A program made the position numbers and the translations under genes. A stretch of DNA of 40,172 nucleotides from Catenulispora pinisilvae (GTDB lineage Bacteria; Actinomycetota; Actinomycetes; Streptomycetales; Catenulisporaceae). The stretch is from NCBI RefSeq assembly GCF_015356865.1, contig NZ_JAAFZA010000081.1, positions 1-40,172 of the forward strand, written 5' to 3'. Positions 18,721-25,674 of this stretch are shown here, in pieces. Numbering within the stretch: the stretch's first letter is position 1; the number at the start of each line of letters is the position of its first letter. Below the pieces are notes generated by a model. The model made no database searches and was not told the origin of the DNA. It saw nothing but the letters and a program-made list of their open reading frames with translations.

Positions 18721-19464
18721 TTGAGCACCGCACCGGTCTTCTTCTGGCAGGACACTGAGACGGCCGGCCGCGGTGCTCGCGTGCGTCTGGACGGTGCCGA
18801 GGGGCGGCACGCCGCCCTCGTGCGCCGGCTGGCCGCCGGGGAGCGGGTGGACCTCGCGAGTGGCGCGGGGGTGGTCGCCGAGTGCGTGGTGGCGGTGGCG
18901 CACAAGGACTGGCTGGAACTGGACGTCCGCGACGTCGTGCGCACGCCGGCACCCACGCCGCGGATCACCGTGGTCCAGGCGCTGCCCAAGGGCGATCGCG
19001 GCGAGACGGCCGTGGAGACGATGACCGAGATCGGCGTCGACGCGGTGGTGCCGTGGGCGGCCGCCCGGTCGATCGTGCAGTGGAAGGGCGAGCGCGGCGA
19101 GAAGGCGCTGAACAAGTGGCGCGCGACGGCGCGGGAGGCGGCAAAGCAGTCCCGCCGGGCCTGGTGGCCGACCGTGACGGCGCTGCACTCGACCGCCGAG
19201 GTGGCGAAGCTGCTGGAGCAGGCCGATCAGGCGCTGGTGCTGCATGAGGACGCTCACACGCCGCTGGCGGGCCTGGAGGTGGCGCACGCGGGCTCGGTGG
19301 TGCTGGTGATCGGGCCGGAGGGGTCGATCACGCCGCCGGAGCTGGCGGCTTTCGAGGCGGCCGGGGCGCGGGCTTACAAGATGGGGCCGACGGTGCTGCG
19401 GACGTCGACGGCCGGGACCGCGGCGGCGACGGTGGTGCTGGCCAAGTCGGGGCGTTGGGGATAG
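18721..19464 (+). CDS. rsmE: 16S rRNA (uracil1498-N3)-methyltransferase
   Basis: Methylates U1498 in 16S rRNA. 247 residues, starting with TTG at 18721 behind AAGGGA. N-terminal PUA-like part (RLDGAEGRHAALVRRLAAGE), then the SPOUT domain with its knotted SAM site: VIGPEGSITPPELAAFEAAG and KMGPTVLRTSTAGTAA. The gene follows dnaJ by 53 bp, the usual arrangement, and is probably in the hrcA operon. In Streptomyces HIT follows; here three other genes intervene. Confidence 0.96.
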   Translation: MSTAPVFFWQDTETAGRGARVRLDGAEGRHAALVRRLAAGERVDLASGAGVVAECVVAVAHKDWLELDVRDVVRTPAPTPRITVVQALPKGDRGETAVETMTEIGVDAVVPWAAARSIVQWKGERGEKALNKWRATAREAAKQSRRAWWPTVTALHSTAEVAKLLEQADQALVLHEDAHTPLAGLEVAHAGSVVLVIGPEGSITPPELAAFEAAGARAYKMGPTVLRTSTAGTAAATVVLAKSGRWG

Positions 19465-19569
19465 GTCCTCCGGATGGCGGATTGAACAACACGCCGGGGC
19501 CATAGAAGTGATCGAATAGAACGGATGAGCGAAGTCGACGCGCGCCTCAAACGCGCTGAGAGGAGCATC

Positions 19570-19893
19570 ATGTCCGTATTCATGACGTTGAAGATCCCCG
19601 GTGACCCACAGGCGTTGGAACGGTACGCGAAGGAGAACCCGGACAAGCTGAAGGGCATCGTTGAGGGGGCGAAGCGCCACGGCCTCATAGCGCACCGCTT
19701 TTACGGCGCCCCGGATGGGGGCGGTCTGATGGCGCTCGACGAATGGCCCGACAACGAGAGCTTCGAGGCGTTCTTCGCCGAGCAGCAGCCCGCGATCCAG
19801 CCGTTGATGGAGGCCATCGGGGTGACAGGACAGCCGGAAGCTGTTTTCTGGCAGGAGCTCGCCACCGGCGACGCCTACGGTTGGGGCGCCTGA
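19570..19893 (+). CDS. Small protein of the dimeric alpha-beta barrel type, function unknown
   Basis: 107 residues from the ATG at 19570, chosen because GAGAGGAG ends 5 nt upstream; the longer frame from 19525 has no ribosome site. The sequence begins MSVFMTLKIPGDPQALERYA and contains HGLIAHRFYGAPDGGGLMAL followed by DEWPDNESFEAFFAEQQPAI, the pattern of ferredoxin-like dimeric barrel proteins such as antibiotic biosynthesis monooxygenases and related stress proteins. It could be a stress-induced or quinone-related enzyme; nothing identifies a substrate. Convergent with a GNAT gene; the two ends share a repeat. Confidence 0.7.
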   Translation: MSVFMTLKIPGDPQALERYAKENPDKLKGIVEGAKRHGLIAHRFYGAPDGGGLMALDEWPDNESFEAFFAEQQPAIQPLMEAIGVTGQPEAVFWQELATGDAYGWGA

Positions 19894-19947
19894 CCTCCCG
19901 TACGACATCTCATCTGCCGTACTACAACTGACCTGCCGTACTACAAC
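19891..19947. repeat. Repeat of about 19 bp (3 imperfect copies) across two converging gene ends
   Basis: TGACCTGCCGTACTACAAC at 19929-19947 is preceded by imperfect copies from 19891. The unit contains TGA for the plus-strand gene (real stop 19891-19893) and CTA, i.e. TAG on the minus strand, for the GNAT gene (real stop 19941-19943; extra CTA at 19922-19924). So one unit reiterates the stops of both converging genes. Confidence 0.75.
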
Positions 19948-20432
19948 CCCAACCGCATGTGCAGGTTGGTCACTTCGTAGCCGAGACTCTTGTAGAGCTG
20001 GTAAGCCCGGTCGTTCGACCCGTGCACATTCAGGGCTAGGCGCTCGGCGCCGAGCGCACGGGCCGCAGTCGTAGCGGCCTCCATGATCGCCCGGCCGTAG
20101 CCCGCGCCTTGCAGCGCTTCCTCAACGTGGACGTCGTAGACGAAGGCCTCCGCTGTCGGGCCGGCTGTTCGCAGCGCTACCCATAGGGTGCCCACCCTCT
20201 GCTCGGTCTGCGTGTCCCGGGCTATCCACAGGTGCTGTCCGTAGGTATCCGGACCCGCGGGCAGCAGACCGTCAGTGACGTCCAAGCCCTGCTGTTCTGC
20301 CGTCTCGATGGCCCAGTGCCCTTCTTGGACCTGAGCCATCGCGAACTCGGAAGCGGCTTTCGCCCGCCACGGCCCGAATTCCTCCGTGGTCATCGGATCT
20401 AAGCGGACGTTCCTCATGGGTTTCACGGTCAT
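19941..20432 (-). CDS. GNAT family N-acetyltransferase
   Basis: 163-residue acyl-CoA-dependent acetyltransferase. Motif A is EALQGAGYGRAIMEAA (Q/R-x-x-G-x-G/A), followed by NVHGSNDRAYQLYKSLGYEV, the typical motif B. The start is the ATG at 20432, which overlaps the stop of the upstream gene in an ATGA junction (20429-20432) and has AAGG 6 nt upstream; this makes translation coupled to the DMFase-like gene. A longer open frame to 20696 lies inside that gene and is not real. Substrate unknown, but the coupling suggests it acts with the dimethylformamidase-like protein. Confidence 0.9.
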   Translation of the reverse strand: MTVKPMRNVRLDPMTTEEFGPWRAKAASEFAMAQVQEGHWAIETAEQQGLDVTDGLLPAGPDTYGQHLWIARDTQTEQRVGTLWVALRTAGPTAEAFVYDVHVEEALQGAGYGRAIMEAATTAARALGAERLALNVHGSNDRAYQLYKSLGYEVTNLHMRLGL

Positions 20433-21955
20433 GAAGACCTTTTTAGCGTGTGTTTCACCTTCCGGCCCACCCGCTTCACCACCGGCTTGGCCTTCGCCGA
20501 CACCGCCGACGGACTGGCTTCGCGCTTCAGGGCGGCGGCCATAGCGGCGCGGCGCCGTGCCGACCGTGACCCCAGGCCGTCCCCGGCCGCGATGCGGGCC
20601 AGCAGCGCGGCCGTCGCGGCCTCGATCCGCGCGTCCACGAAGCCCTCGCGACCCAGCGCCATCGGCCAGAAGAAGGTGCCGGCGTCGAAGACCCACGCGC
20701 CGCTGGGCTTGCGGTGCAACACCGTCTGCTGCTCGCGGGTGCCGTCGGCGCCGTCGGTGTAGGCCGAGCGGGCCAGGATCGTGAACTCGGTGCTGTCAGC
20801 CTTCTGATACTTGTCCTGGACGCTGTCCGCCTCGCCGCCGACCAGGCCGGGGAACGTGTCCCCGGCGCTGACGCCGGCCGCCTGCCAGAACCAATGGTCG
20901 GTGTTCGCGACGACCAGCGGGGCGTCGCCCTTGACCAGGCTGACGTACTGCGCGCCGAGCAGCTCCTGCTCGGGCAGCCGCAGATCGCGCCACATGACCG
21001 TCTGGCCGGGGCGCCTGGTCTTGACCGGGTCCTGGCGCGACTTGAAGCAGGTGATCGTCGAGCCCTCGTAGCGGACGTGCCAGTAGACGTTGTTCGCCTG
21101 CAGGAAGACCGTCGAGACCCCCGAGTCCAGGGCCTTCACCAGCGTCTTGCGCATCCCCGCCGACCAGTACTCGTCGTGGCCGGGGAAGATCAGGCCCTTG
21201 TAGTTCAGCGGGTCGACGCGGCCCTCGTTGAGGTCGGCGCTCGCGGCATACTCCATGTCATAGCCCTGACGTTCGGCCCAGACGACGAAGTCGTGGACCC
21301 GCTCGGCCTCGCGGGGCATGCCGGTCAGCTCGTAGGGGCGCCGGAAGGAGACCGACGACGCGCGCAGCTTGCTGCTCTGCTCGCCGTTCTCGTCGAAGCC
21401 GTAGTAGAGGTTCTTACCGCGCGCGTTGTCGAAGGGGTACATGTTGTACGCCTGGTAGCAGGCGAACGGGACGACCACCAGCCAGCTCGTGCGGCGGCGC
21501 AGGTTGCGGACGACGAAGGGGACGTAGTTGGCGCCGGTTGCGCTGTCTGTACCGCCTGCGCCGTCAGCACCGCCCTTGGCGCGGAGCACCGCGAGGTACG
21601 CGCCGGACTTCCAGTCCGCCGGCACGTTCAGCCGCCACGCCGGCTCCCACAGGCAGGTGACCATCCCGGCCTCCGGGTCCGTCACCGGCGCGGGCTGCGG
21701 GGCCACGGCGACCGGCTCGCTGCTGCCGAGCAGCGCGGTGCGGTGCTCCCCGTACGCACCGACCCGGTAGATCTCCACGACGATCTCCCGAGGCTCGGCG
21801 ACGTCGATGTGGAAGTCGACCGACTCCCCGGGAGCCACCGCGGTGGCCGAGGCGAAGCCCTTGACCGCGGCCCGGGCGTCGTCGCTCAGGTCCGGGACGT
21901 CGGGCGGGGTGCCGATCGCGGTGGCGGCCGGGGCGAACCCGTCGAGGAGGCGCAT
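20429..21955 (-). CDS. N,N-dimethylformamidase large-subunit-like protein
   Basis: 508 residues from the ATG at 21955. The body matches the N,N-dimethylformamidase beta-subunit-like family: a beta-rich N-terminal part (ESVDFHIDVAEPREIVVEIY, RLNVPADWKSGAYLAVLRA) and a catalytic core with VVVPFACYQAYNMYPFDN, GYDMEYAASADLNE, FPGHDEYWSAGMRKTLVKAL and WVFDAGTFFWPMAL. Real DMFases bind iron with Tyr/Glu in the HDEYW region, which is present. The C-terminal 60 residues are Lys/Arg-rich. No small subunit gene is adjacent, so activity on amides is uncertain; family members are often of unknown function. The minus-strand sequence TAGGCT lies 8 nt before the ATG, suggesting a near-leaderless mRNA. Divergent from HIT with 56 bp between. 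Confidence 0.85.
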   Translation of the reverse strand: MRLLDGFAPAATAIGTPPDVPDLSDDARAAVKGFASATAVAPGESVDFHIDVAEPREIVVEIYRVGAYGEHRTALLGSSEPVAVAPQPAPVTDPEAGMVTCLWEPAWRLNVPADWKSGAYLAVLRAKGGADGAGGTDSATGANYVPFVVRNLRRRTSWLVVVPFACYQAYNMYPFDNARGKNLYYGFDENGEQSSKLRASSVSFRRPYELTGMPREAERVHDFVVWAERQGYDMEYAASADLNEGRVDPLNYKGLIFPGHDEYWSAGMRKTLVKALDSGVSTVFLQANNVYWHVRYEGSTITCFKSRQDPVKTRRPGQTVMWRDLRLPEQELLGAQYVSLVKGDAPLVVANTDHWFWQAAGVSAGDTFPGLVGGEADSVQDKYQKADSTEFTILARSAYTDGADGTREQQTVLHRKPSGAWVFDAGTFFWPMALGREGFVDARIEAATAALLARIAAGDGLGSRSARRRAAMAAALKREASPSAVSAKAKPVVKRVGRKVKHTLKRSS

Positions 21956-22011
21956 GGTGCCGTAGCCTATCGCCGGAAAACCCCGACCTACGGGCGCCCG
22001 AGGAGGACACG

Positions 22012-22374
22012 ATGGCCGACGGCCAAGCACAACCCGACTGTCTCTTCTGCAAGATCGTGGCCGGTGAGATCCCGGCGACGGTGGTCCGCCAGACGGATCT
22101 CACCTTCACCTTCAAGGACATAAACCCGCAGGCCCCGGTCCACGACCTGATCGTGCCCCGCGCGCACTACCGCAACGCCACCGAGCTGGCCGCCAACGCA
22201 CCGGAGCTGGCCGCCGCACTCCTGACCGAGGCCGCCGAAGTGGCGAAGGCGGAGGGGATCGCGGACGGCGGCTACCGGATCGTGTTCAACACCGACGCGC
22301 ACGCCGGGCAGACGGTCTTCCACGTGCACGCGCACGTGCTCGGCGGCGACTTTTTGAGCACCTTCGGGACCTGA
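22012..22374 (+). CDS. HIT family protein (histidine triad nucleotide hydrolase)
   Basis: 120-residue Hint-type protein that hydrolyses nucleoside phosphoramidates. CLFCKIVAGEIPATVV at the N-terminus carries the usual CxxC; the active-site triad is HVHAHVLGG, the H-x-H-x-H pattern near the C-terminus; NPQAPVHDLIVPRAHY is also typical. GAGGAGG 6 nt upstream fixes the ATG at 22012. Normal length. The position between rsmE and phoH is as in Streptomyces. The stop lies within a 17-bp tandem repeat. Confidence 0.96.
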   Translation: MADGQAQPDCLFCKIVAGEIPATVVRQTDLTFTFKDINPQAPVHDLIVPRAHYRNATELAANAPELAAALLTEAAEVAKAEGIADGGYRIVFNTDAHAGQTVFHVHAHVLGGDFLSTFGT

Positions 22375-22423
22375 GCACTTTCGGGACCTGAGCACGTTCG
22401 GGACCTAAGCACGTTCGGGACCT
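22356..22423. repeat. 17-bp tandem repeat (4 copies) spanning the HIT stop codon
   Basis: GAGCACCTTCGGGACCT, GAGCACTTTCGGGACCT, GAGCACGTTCGGGACCT, AAGCACGTTCGGGACCT. Each junction makes TGA or TAA (22372, 22389, 22406, 22423); 17 is not a multiple of 3, so stops appear in all three frames. The first TGA is the real stop of HIT. Confidence 0.95.
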
Positions 22424-22506
22424 GAGTACCGCCGCGGGGACCTCGCGGACGCGGGATCCCGGCGAGCGACAGTGGGTAGGGCTCGCACTGCGCGGTCCTC
22501 GGCAGC

Positions 22507-22821
22507 GTGGCCGCCCTCGCGGCGGCACCGCTGGCCCGATGGGTGGCGCTTCCGGAAGCTGTTCTGACGGTGGCCGGAGCGGTGGTCGCCGTGTGGGCCG
22601 GGCTGGTGCTGTGGCTGCTGTCCCGGATGCCGCTGCGCTGGGCGTTGCGGCTGGTGATGGCGGTCAACCTGCTCGCGGCCAGCGTCGTCGCGGCGGTGTC
22701 CGCTGCCTCGGCGACCGTGGTCGTGGTCGGGGCGGTGCTGGCGGTCGCCGTCGACATCGGCTTGTTCGCCGCGAGTCAGGCGGTGGCACTTCGCGCTTTG
22801 TCGGTGCGGAGTGCGAGCTAG
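22507..22821 (+). CDS. Small integral membrane protein, possibly N-terminally truncated
   Basis: 104 residues with three hydrophobic segments (about 16-38, 45-68 and 70-93) and strong GC bias at codon position 3, so coding is likely. The only start is a GTG at 22507 with no ribosome site. The frame stays coding-like upstream (GSHCAVLGS) to a TAG at 22477-22479, so a longer ancestral N-terminus may have been lost, perhaps together with the repeat events after HIT. No family is recognised. The stop is 14 bp before the large palindrome. Confidence 0.5.
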   Translation: MAALAAAPLARWVALPEAVLTVAGAVVAVWAGLVLWLLSRMPLRWALRLVMAVNLLAASVVAAVSAASATVVVVGAVLAVAVDIGLFAASQAVALRALSVRSAS

Positions 22822-23201
22822 CTGGGGGTTGTTGTGGGTTCGGGTCTTTTTTTGGGGTTGGGGCTTGCGGGCCGGGTTGCGGTTATTTTGTGGGTTTTAA
22901 ATGCTTTTTACGGCCTTCGGTCATGGTTGTGCCGGTTCGGGGTTCGGGTCGGTGGGTGTGTTTGTCGGCTGCCGGTTTTCGTGTTCACGACCCCGCCCCG
23001 CCTCAGGCCTCTTCAGCTCCGGCAGGTCAGGGCAAGGTCACAGGCAAGATCAACAGCAAAGTCAAGGTCAACGGCAAGGTCAAGAGCCCTGGTGAAGAGC
23101 CCGGCGCCTCCGGCGGGGGCTCTCGGCTCCCTCGGGGAACTGGCGCAATTCCATAGGGTGGTCGAGCCAGTCTCAGCGGCGGCGGTCCCTGAGGTGGTTG
23201 C

Positions 23202-23377
23202 GGTTCGTTCCCCACGGTCGCGTCGTCAGCCCCAAGGGGTACAGCGCCGGTGTCCGGGAGTAAAGTCCGCGCCGCTGCGGTCGAGGCTGCAAGCTGCGGT
23301 TTTGATAGCGCGAACTTGACTCCCGGCCACCGGCACTGTAGGCGAAGCCCTGCCGACGCGACCGAGGGGAACGAACC
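23202..23377. repeat. Nested hairpin in the left arm of the palindrome
   Basis: A 71-nt half (23202-23272) pairs with 23308-23377, around a 35-nt loop with CTGCAAGCTGCGG. Opening GGTTCGTTCCCC is mirrored by GGGGAACGAACC. Midway, each half carries its own mini-hairpin at the same place: CCCCAAGGGG on one side and GGGCTTCGCC (UUCG-type loop) on the other. Confidence 0.85.
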
Positions 23378-23682
23378 GAAAACCGACCGGAGAAGTACAA
23401 AACTGGTGGTGCGTGGCGGTCGGCTCGGCGAGTTCGGCCGCCGGTCAGGGTGCTGGCCAGCGCACCGGCGCCAAGGGTGCGGACTCCGGGTGGCGGGTGC
23501 CGGATCGACCCGGCGGCCACAACCGATACCATCGAGGCGGCGGGTATACCGAGGCGGATCGGCGGAAGGCGGGCATGTTGCCGACTGCTGACCACCGGCC
23601 CGTCGCCAGGGCCTCACCGGCAGCGACACCGACCAGCCTGCGTATACGGGCCCTGCGGTTGCTATTCTTCCGGTCGGTTTTC

Positions 23683-23858
23683 GGTTCGTTCCCCTCGGTC
23701 GCGTCGGCAGGGCTTTGCCTACAGCGCCGGTGGCCGGGAGTCAAGTTCGCGCTATCAAAACCGCAGCTTGCAACCCCGACCGCAACGGCGCGGACTTTAC
23801 TCCCGGACACCGGCGCTGTACCCCTTGGGGCTGACGACGCGACCGTGGGGAACGGACC
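23683..23858. repeat. Nested hairpin in the right arm of the palindrome
   Basis: Mirror copy of the 176-bp hairpin at 23202-23377, same length, few substitutions. It opens GGTTCGTTCCCCTCGG and closes CCGTGGGGAACGGACC, with the same paired mini-hairpins. Confidence 0.85.
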
Positions 23859-24251
23859 GCACCACCTCAGGAACCGCCGCCGCAGGGCCCTGACCCGGCC
23901 ACCCTATGGAATTGCGCCATTTCCCCGAGGGAGCCGAGAGCCCCCGTCGGAGGCGCCGGGCTCTTCACCACAGTTTTTGACCTTGATCTGGCTCTTGACC
24001 TTGCTGTTGATCTGGCTTTTGATCTGGCTCTTGTTCCGACTTGCCGGAGTTGAAGAGGCCTGAGGTGCGGCGGGGTTGTGAACGCGGGAACCGGCAGCCG
24101 ACAAACACACCCGCCGACCCGAACCCCGAACCGGCCCAACCATGACCGAAGGCCGTAAAAATTGCCTTTCAACCCACAACCCAACCGCAACCCGGCCCGC
24201 AAACTCCAGCCCCCGCCCAAAAAAGACCCGAACCCGACCAGCCCATAGCCC

Positions 24252-24292
24252 GCGCCCGCCCTGCGCCGCACTATTTCGCGCAGGGCAGGCGC
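24252..24292 (-). terminator. Hairpin terminator straddling the stop of the PurA-like gene
   Basis: GCCCTGCGC (24258-24266) pairs with GCGCAGGGC (24278-24286), extendable outwards with mismatches. The TAG stop (24271-24273) lies in the 11-nt loop, so the 3' coding end forms half of the stem. No T-run follows. Confidence 0.5.
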
Positions 24293-25641
24293 GCGGCCTT
24301 GTCCCGCCAGGTCGGCCCGCTGGAGACCACGCCGACCGGTGTGCCCAGCGCGTCGCCGATGACGTCCGGCCAGTCCCGGGGGTCCTGCGGGCCGTCCTCG
24401 TAGACCGGTGTGCAGCGGGACACGGTCTTGGTGAGGAGCCGTTGGTAGTCCAGGTCGCGGATCAGGCTGCGGGGCAGCTTCTCCATCGCCGGGACGTCGG
24501 CGGCGGCCTGGTAGGCCCGGCACAGGCGCCGGCCGGTCGCCTCGGCGTCGGCGTGGGTGACCACCAACGCGTCGGCGCCGCCGCACACGTCGAGCGCGTA
24601 GCGATGTGCCACCGCGTCGAAGTGCCCGATCCGGAACGCCCCCTGCCACGTTCCGGTCTCGTTGTGCGGCTCCGGCAGCATCGGGGTCAGGGCCGCGTCC
24701 TCGGAGACGAACGGTCCGGCGCCGTGCCGGGTGCTGTAGGTGCGGACCACGCCGAGGCGCGCCGCGGTGTCGGGGGCCTGGCCGGACTCCTTCAGCAGCG
24801 CCTCGGCGTTGGCGAACGTGGTCGTCGACCAGGTGGTGTGCGGGTGGAAGCCGTACCACTCGTCGAGCAGCACGCCTTGGGCGCCCTCGAAGACGCAGGG
24901 TCCGGATTCCAGTAGCGCGGCGAGATATCCGCTGTCCTCCTCATCCACGATCCGCACGCGCTGTGCGAACGCCTGGTACACGTCCGCGCAGAACTCCGGG
25001 CTCGGCAGGTCGGTGGGCAGGCGCAGCCCGGATAGCTCCAGGTCGGCCGCGATCCGGTCGCGCAGCGCCGTCAGCTTCCTGATGAGCGGGCCGCGGTCCC
25101 GGCAGTCCCCGACGCGCGCAGGCTTATCCGGCGAGACGGCCAGGGAGAAGGAGACCGTCTCGCCGATCCCCATGCCGCAGGTTCCGTGGCGGGTCGACCC
25201 GGGGGTGCGGTCTCGGGCCGACTCGCGCACGCGGTTCGCGGCACGGTGGTAGGGGGTGGTGATGAGCGCGCGGGAGTCCGCCGACAGCAGGGCGAACGGG
25301 TTGGGGACGCCGAGCTCGGCCAGGTGCGCGGCCTCGGCGGCCAGCGCGAACGGCTCGACGAGCATGAAGCGGGACAGGTGCGTGGGCACGCCGTGCAGGG
25401 TGCCGGCGCCGAACTGCGCGAAGGTGTGGTGGCGGCCTTCGGGGGTGACCACGTTGTGGCCGGCCTGGGCGCCGCCGTTGAAGCGGACGACCGCGCGGAT
25501 CTGTGCTTCATGGTGAAACCGCGTTTCGGCGCGGGGCTCGGAGCGGGCGGGGGAGCAGAGCCAATCCACGGTCGAGCCTTTGCCGGCGTCGCCGTAGCCG
25601 AGGTCCACCACGATCGCGTGCTTCATGCCGATCAAGTCCAT
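24271..25641 (-). CDS. Divergent adenylosuccinate-synthetase-like enzyme
   Basis: 456 residues from the ATG at 25641 (ATG 25626 is the alternative). PurA couples GTP hydrolysis to joining Asp to IMP. Matching landmarks: GYGDAGKGS for the GDEGKGK loop with the catalytic Asp, VVRFNGGAQAGHNVV for the region with the catalytic His, GTCGMGIGE, FEGAQGVLLDEWYGFHPHTT, STRHGAGPFVSE, and RIGHFDAVAHRYALDVC. The PurA segment TKLDVL is replaced by VVTHADA, and flanking regions differ, so the base or amino-acid substrate is probably not IMP plus Asp in the normal pathway. The housekeeping purA is presumably elsewhere. It follows the vWA gene by 28 bp in the same operon. It could make a modified nucleotide; that is inference. 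Confidence 0.82.
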   Translation of the reverse strand: MDLIGMKHAIVVDLGYGDAGKGSTVDWLCSPARSEPRAETRFHHEAQIRAVVRFNGGAQAGHNVVTPEGRHHTFAQFGAGTLHGVPTHLSRFMLVEPFALAAEAAHLAELGVPNPFALLSADSRALITTPYHRAANRVRESARDRTPGSTRHGTCGMGIGETVSFSLAVSPDKPARVGDCRDRGPLIRKLTALRDRIAADLELSGLRLPTDLPSPEFCADVYQAFAQRVRIVDEEDSGYLAALLESGPCVFEGAQGVLLDEWYGFHPHTTWSTTTFANAEALLKESGQAPDTAARLGVVRTYSTRHGAGPFVSEDAALTPMLPEPHNETGTWQGAFRIGHFDAVAHRYALDVCGGADALVVTHADAEATGRRLCRAYQAAADVPAMEKLPRSLIRDLDYQRLLTKTVSRCTPVYEDGPQDPRDWPDVIGDALGTPVGVVSSGPTWRDKAARLPCAK

Positions 25642-25647
25642 TGAGAG

Positions 25648-25674
25648 GTGCTCTCTTACCAGTGCTCTGTTACC
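25648..25674. repeat. Direct repeat (14-bp spacing) across the vWA gene stop
   Basis: GTGCTCTCTTACC (25648-25660) and GTGCTCTGTTACC (25662-25674). On the minus strand each gives GGTAA; the first-read one holds the real TAA (25670-25672) and the second repeats it 14 nt later in another frame. It also fills the gap ahead of the PurA-like gene, so an operator role is possible. Confidence 0.7.

Larger units (their letters stand above)
22836..24235. repeat. 1.4-kb noncoding imperfect palindrome: arms 22836-23396 and 23662-24235
   Basis: The left arm opens with GGGTTCGGGTC (22836) and the right arm closes with its complement GACCCGAACCC (24225-24235). Between them the arms match for about 560 bp with small gaps; the inner 300 bp of each arm match almost base for base, the outer part less. 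Shared landmarks are ACGGCCTTCGGTCATGGTTG, GTGTGTTTGTCGGCTGCCGG, a variable AGCAAGGTCAAC-like minisatellite (left 23030-23085, right 23970-24045), AGAGCCC...GGGCTCT hairpins and GCGCAATTCCATAGGGTGG. A spacer of 265 bp (23397-23661) is unpaired. It occupies the space between two converging genes. Open frames occur on both strands and in both arms; their mirror-image placement shows they are by-products. No target-site duplication or transposase is seen. Confidence 0.9.

Noticed and set aside
23027-24063. Open frames inside the palindrome as real proteins
   Set aside because: The same translated stretches appear mirror-image on opposite strands of the two arms and cross hairpin stems; no ribosome sites or codon bias support them.
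22836-24235. Insertion sequence or integron
   Set aside because: No transposase or integrase coding frame and no clear target-site duplication; the arms are far too long for typical terminal repeats.
24271-25641. PurZ-type enzyme for 2-aminoadenine (Z) DNA
   Set aside because: PurZ usually has Ser in place of the catalytic loop Asp; here GYGDAGKGS keeps Asp, and no phage, dATPase or polymerase genes are nearby. A different nucleotide substrate remains possible.
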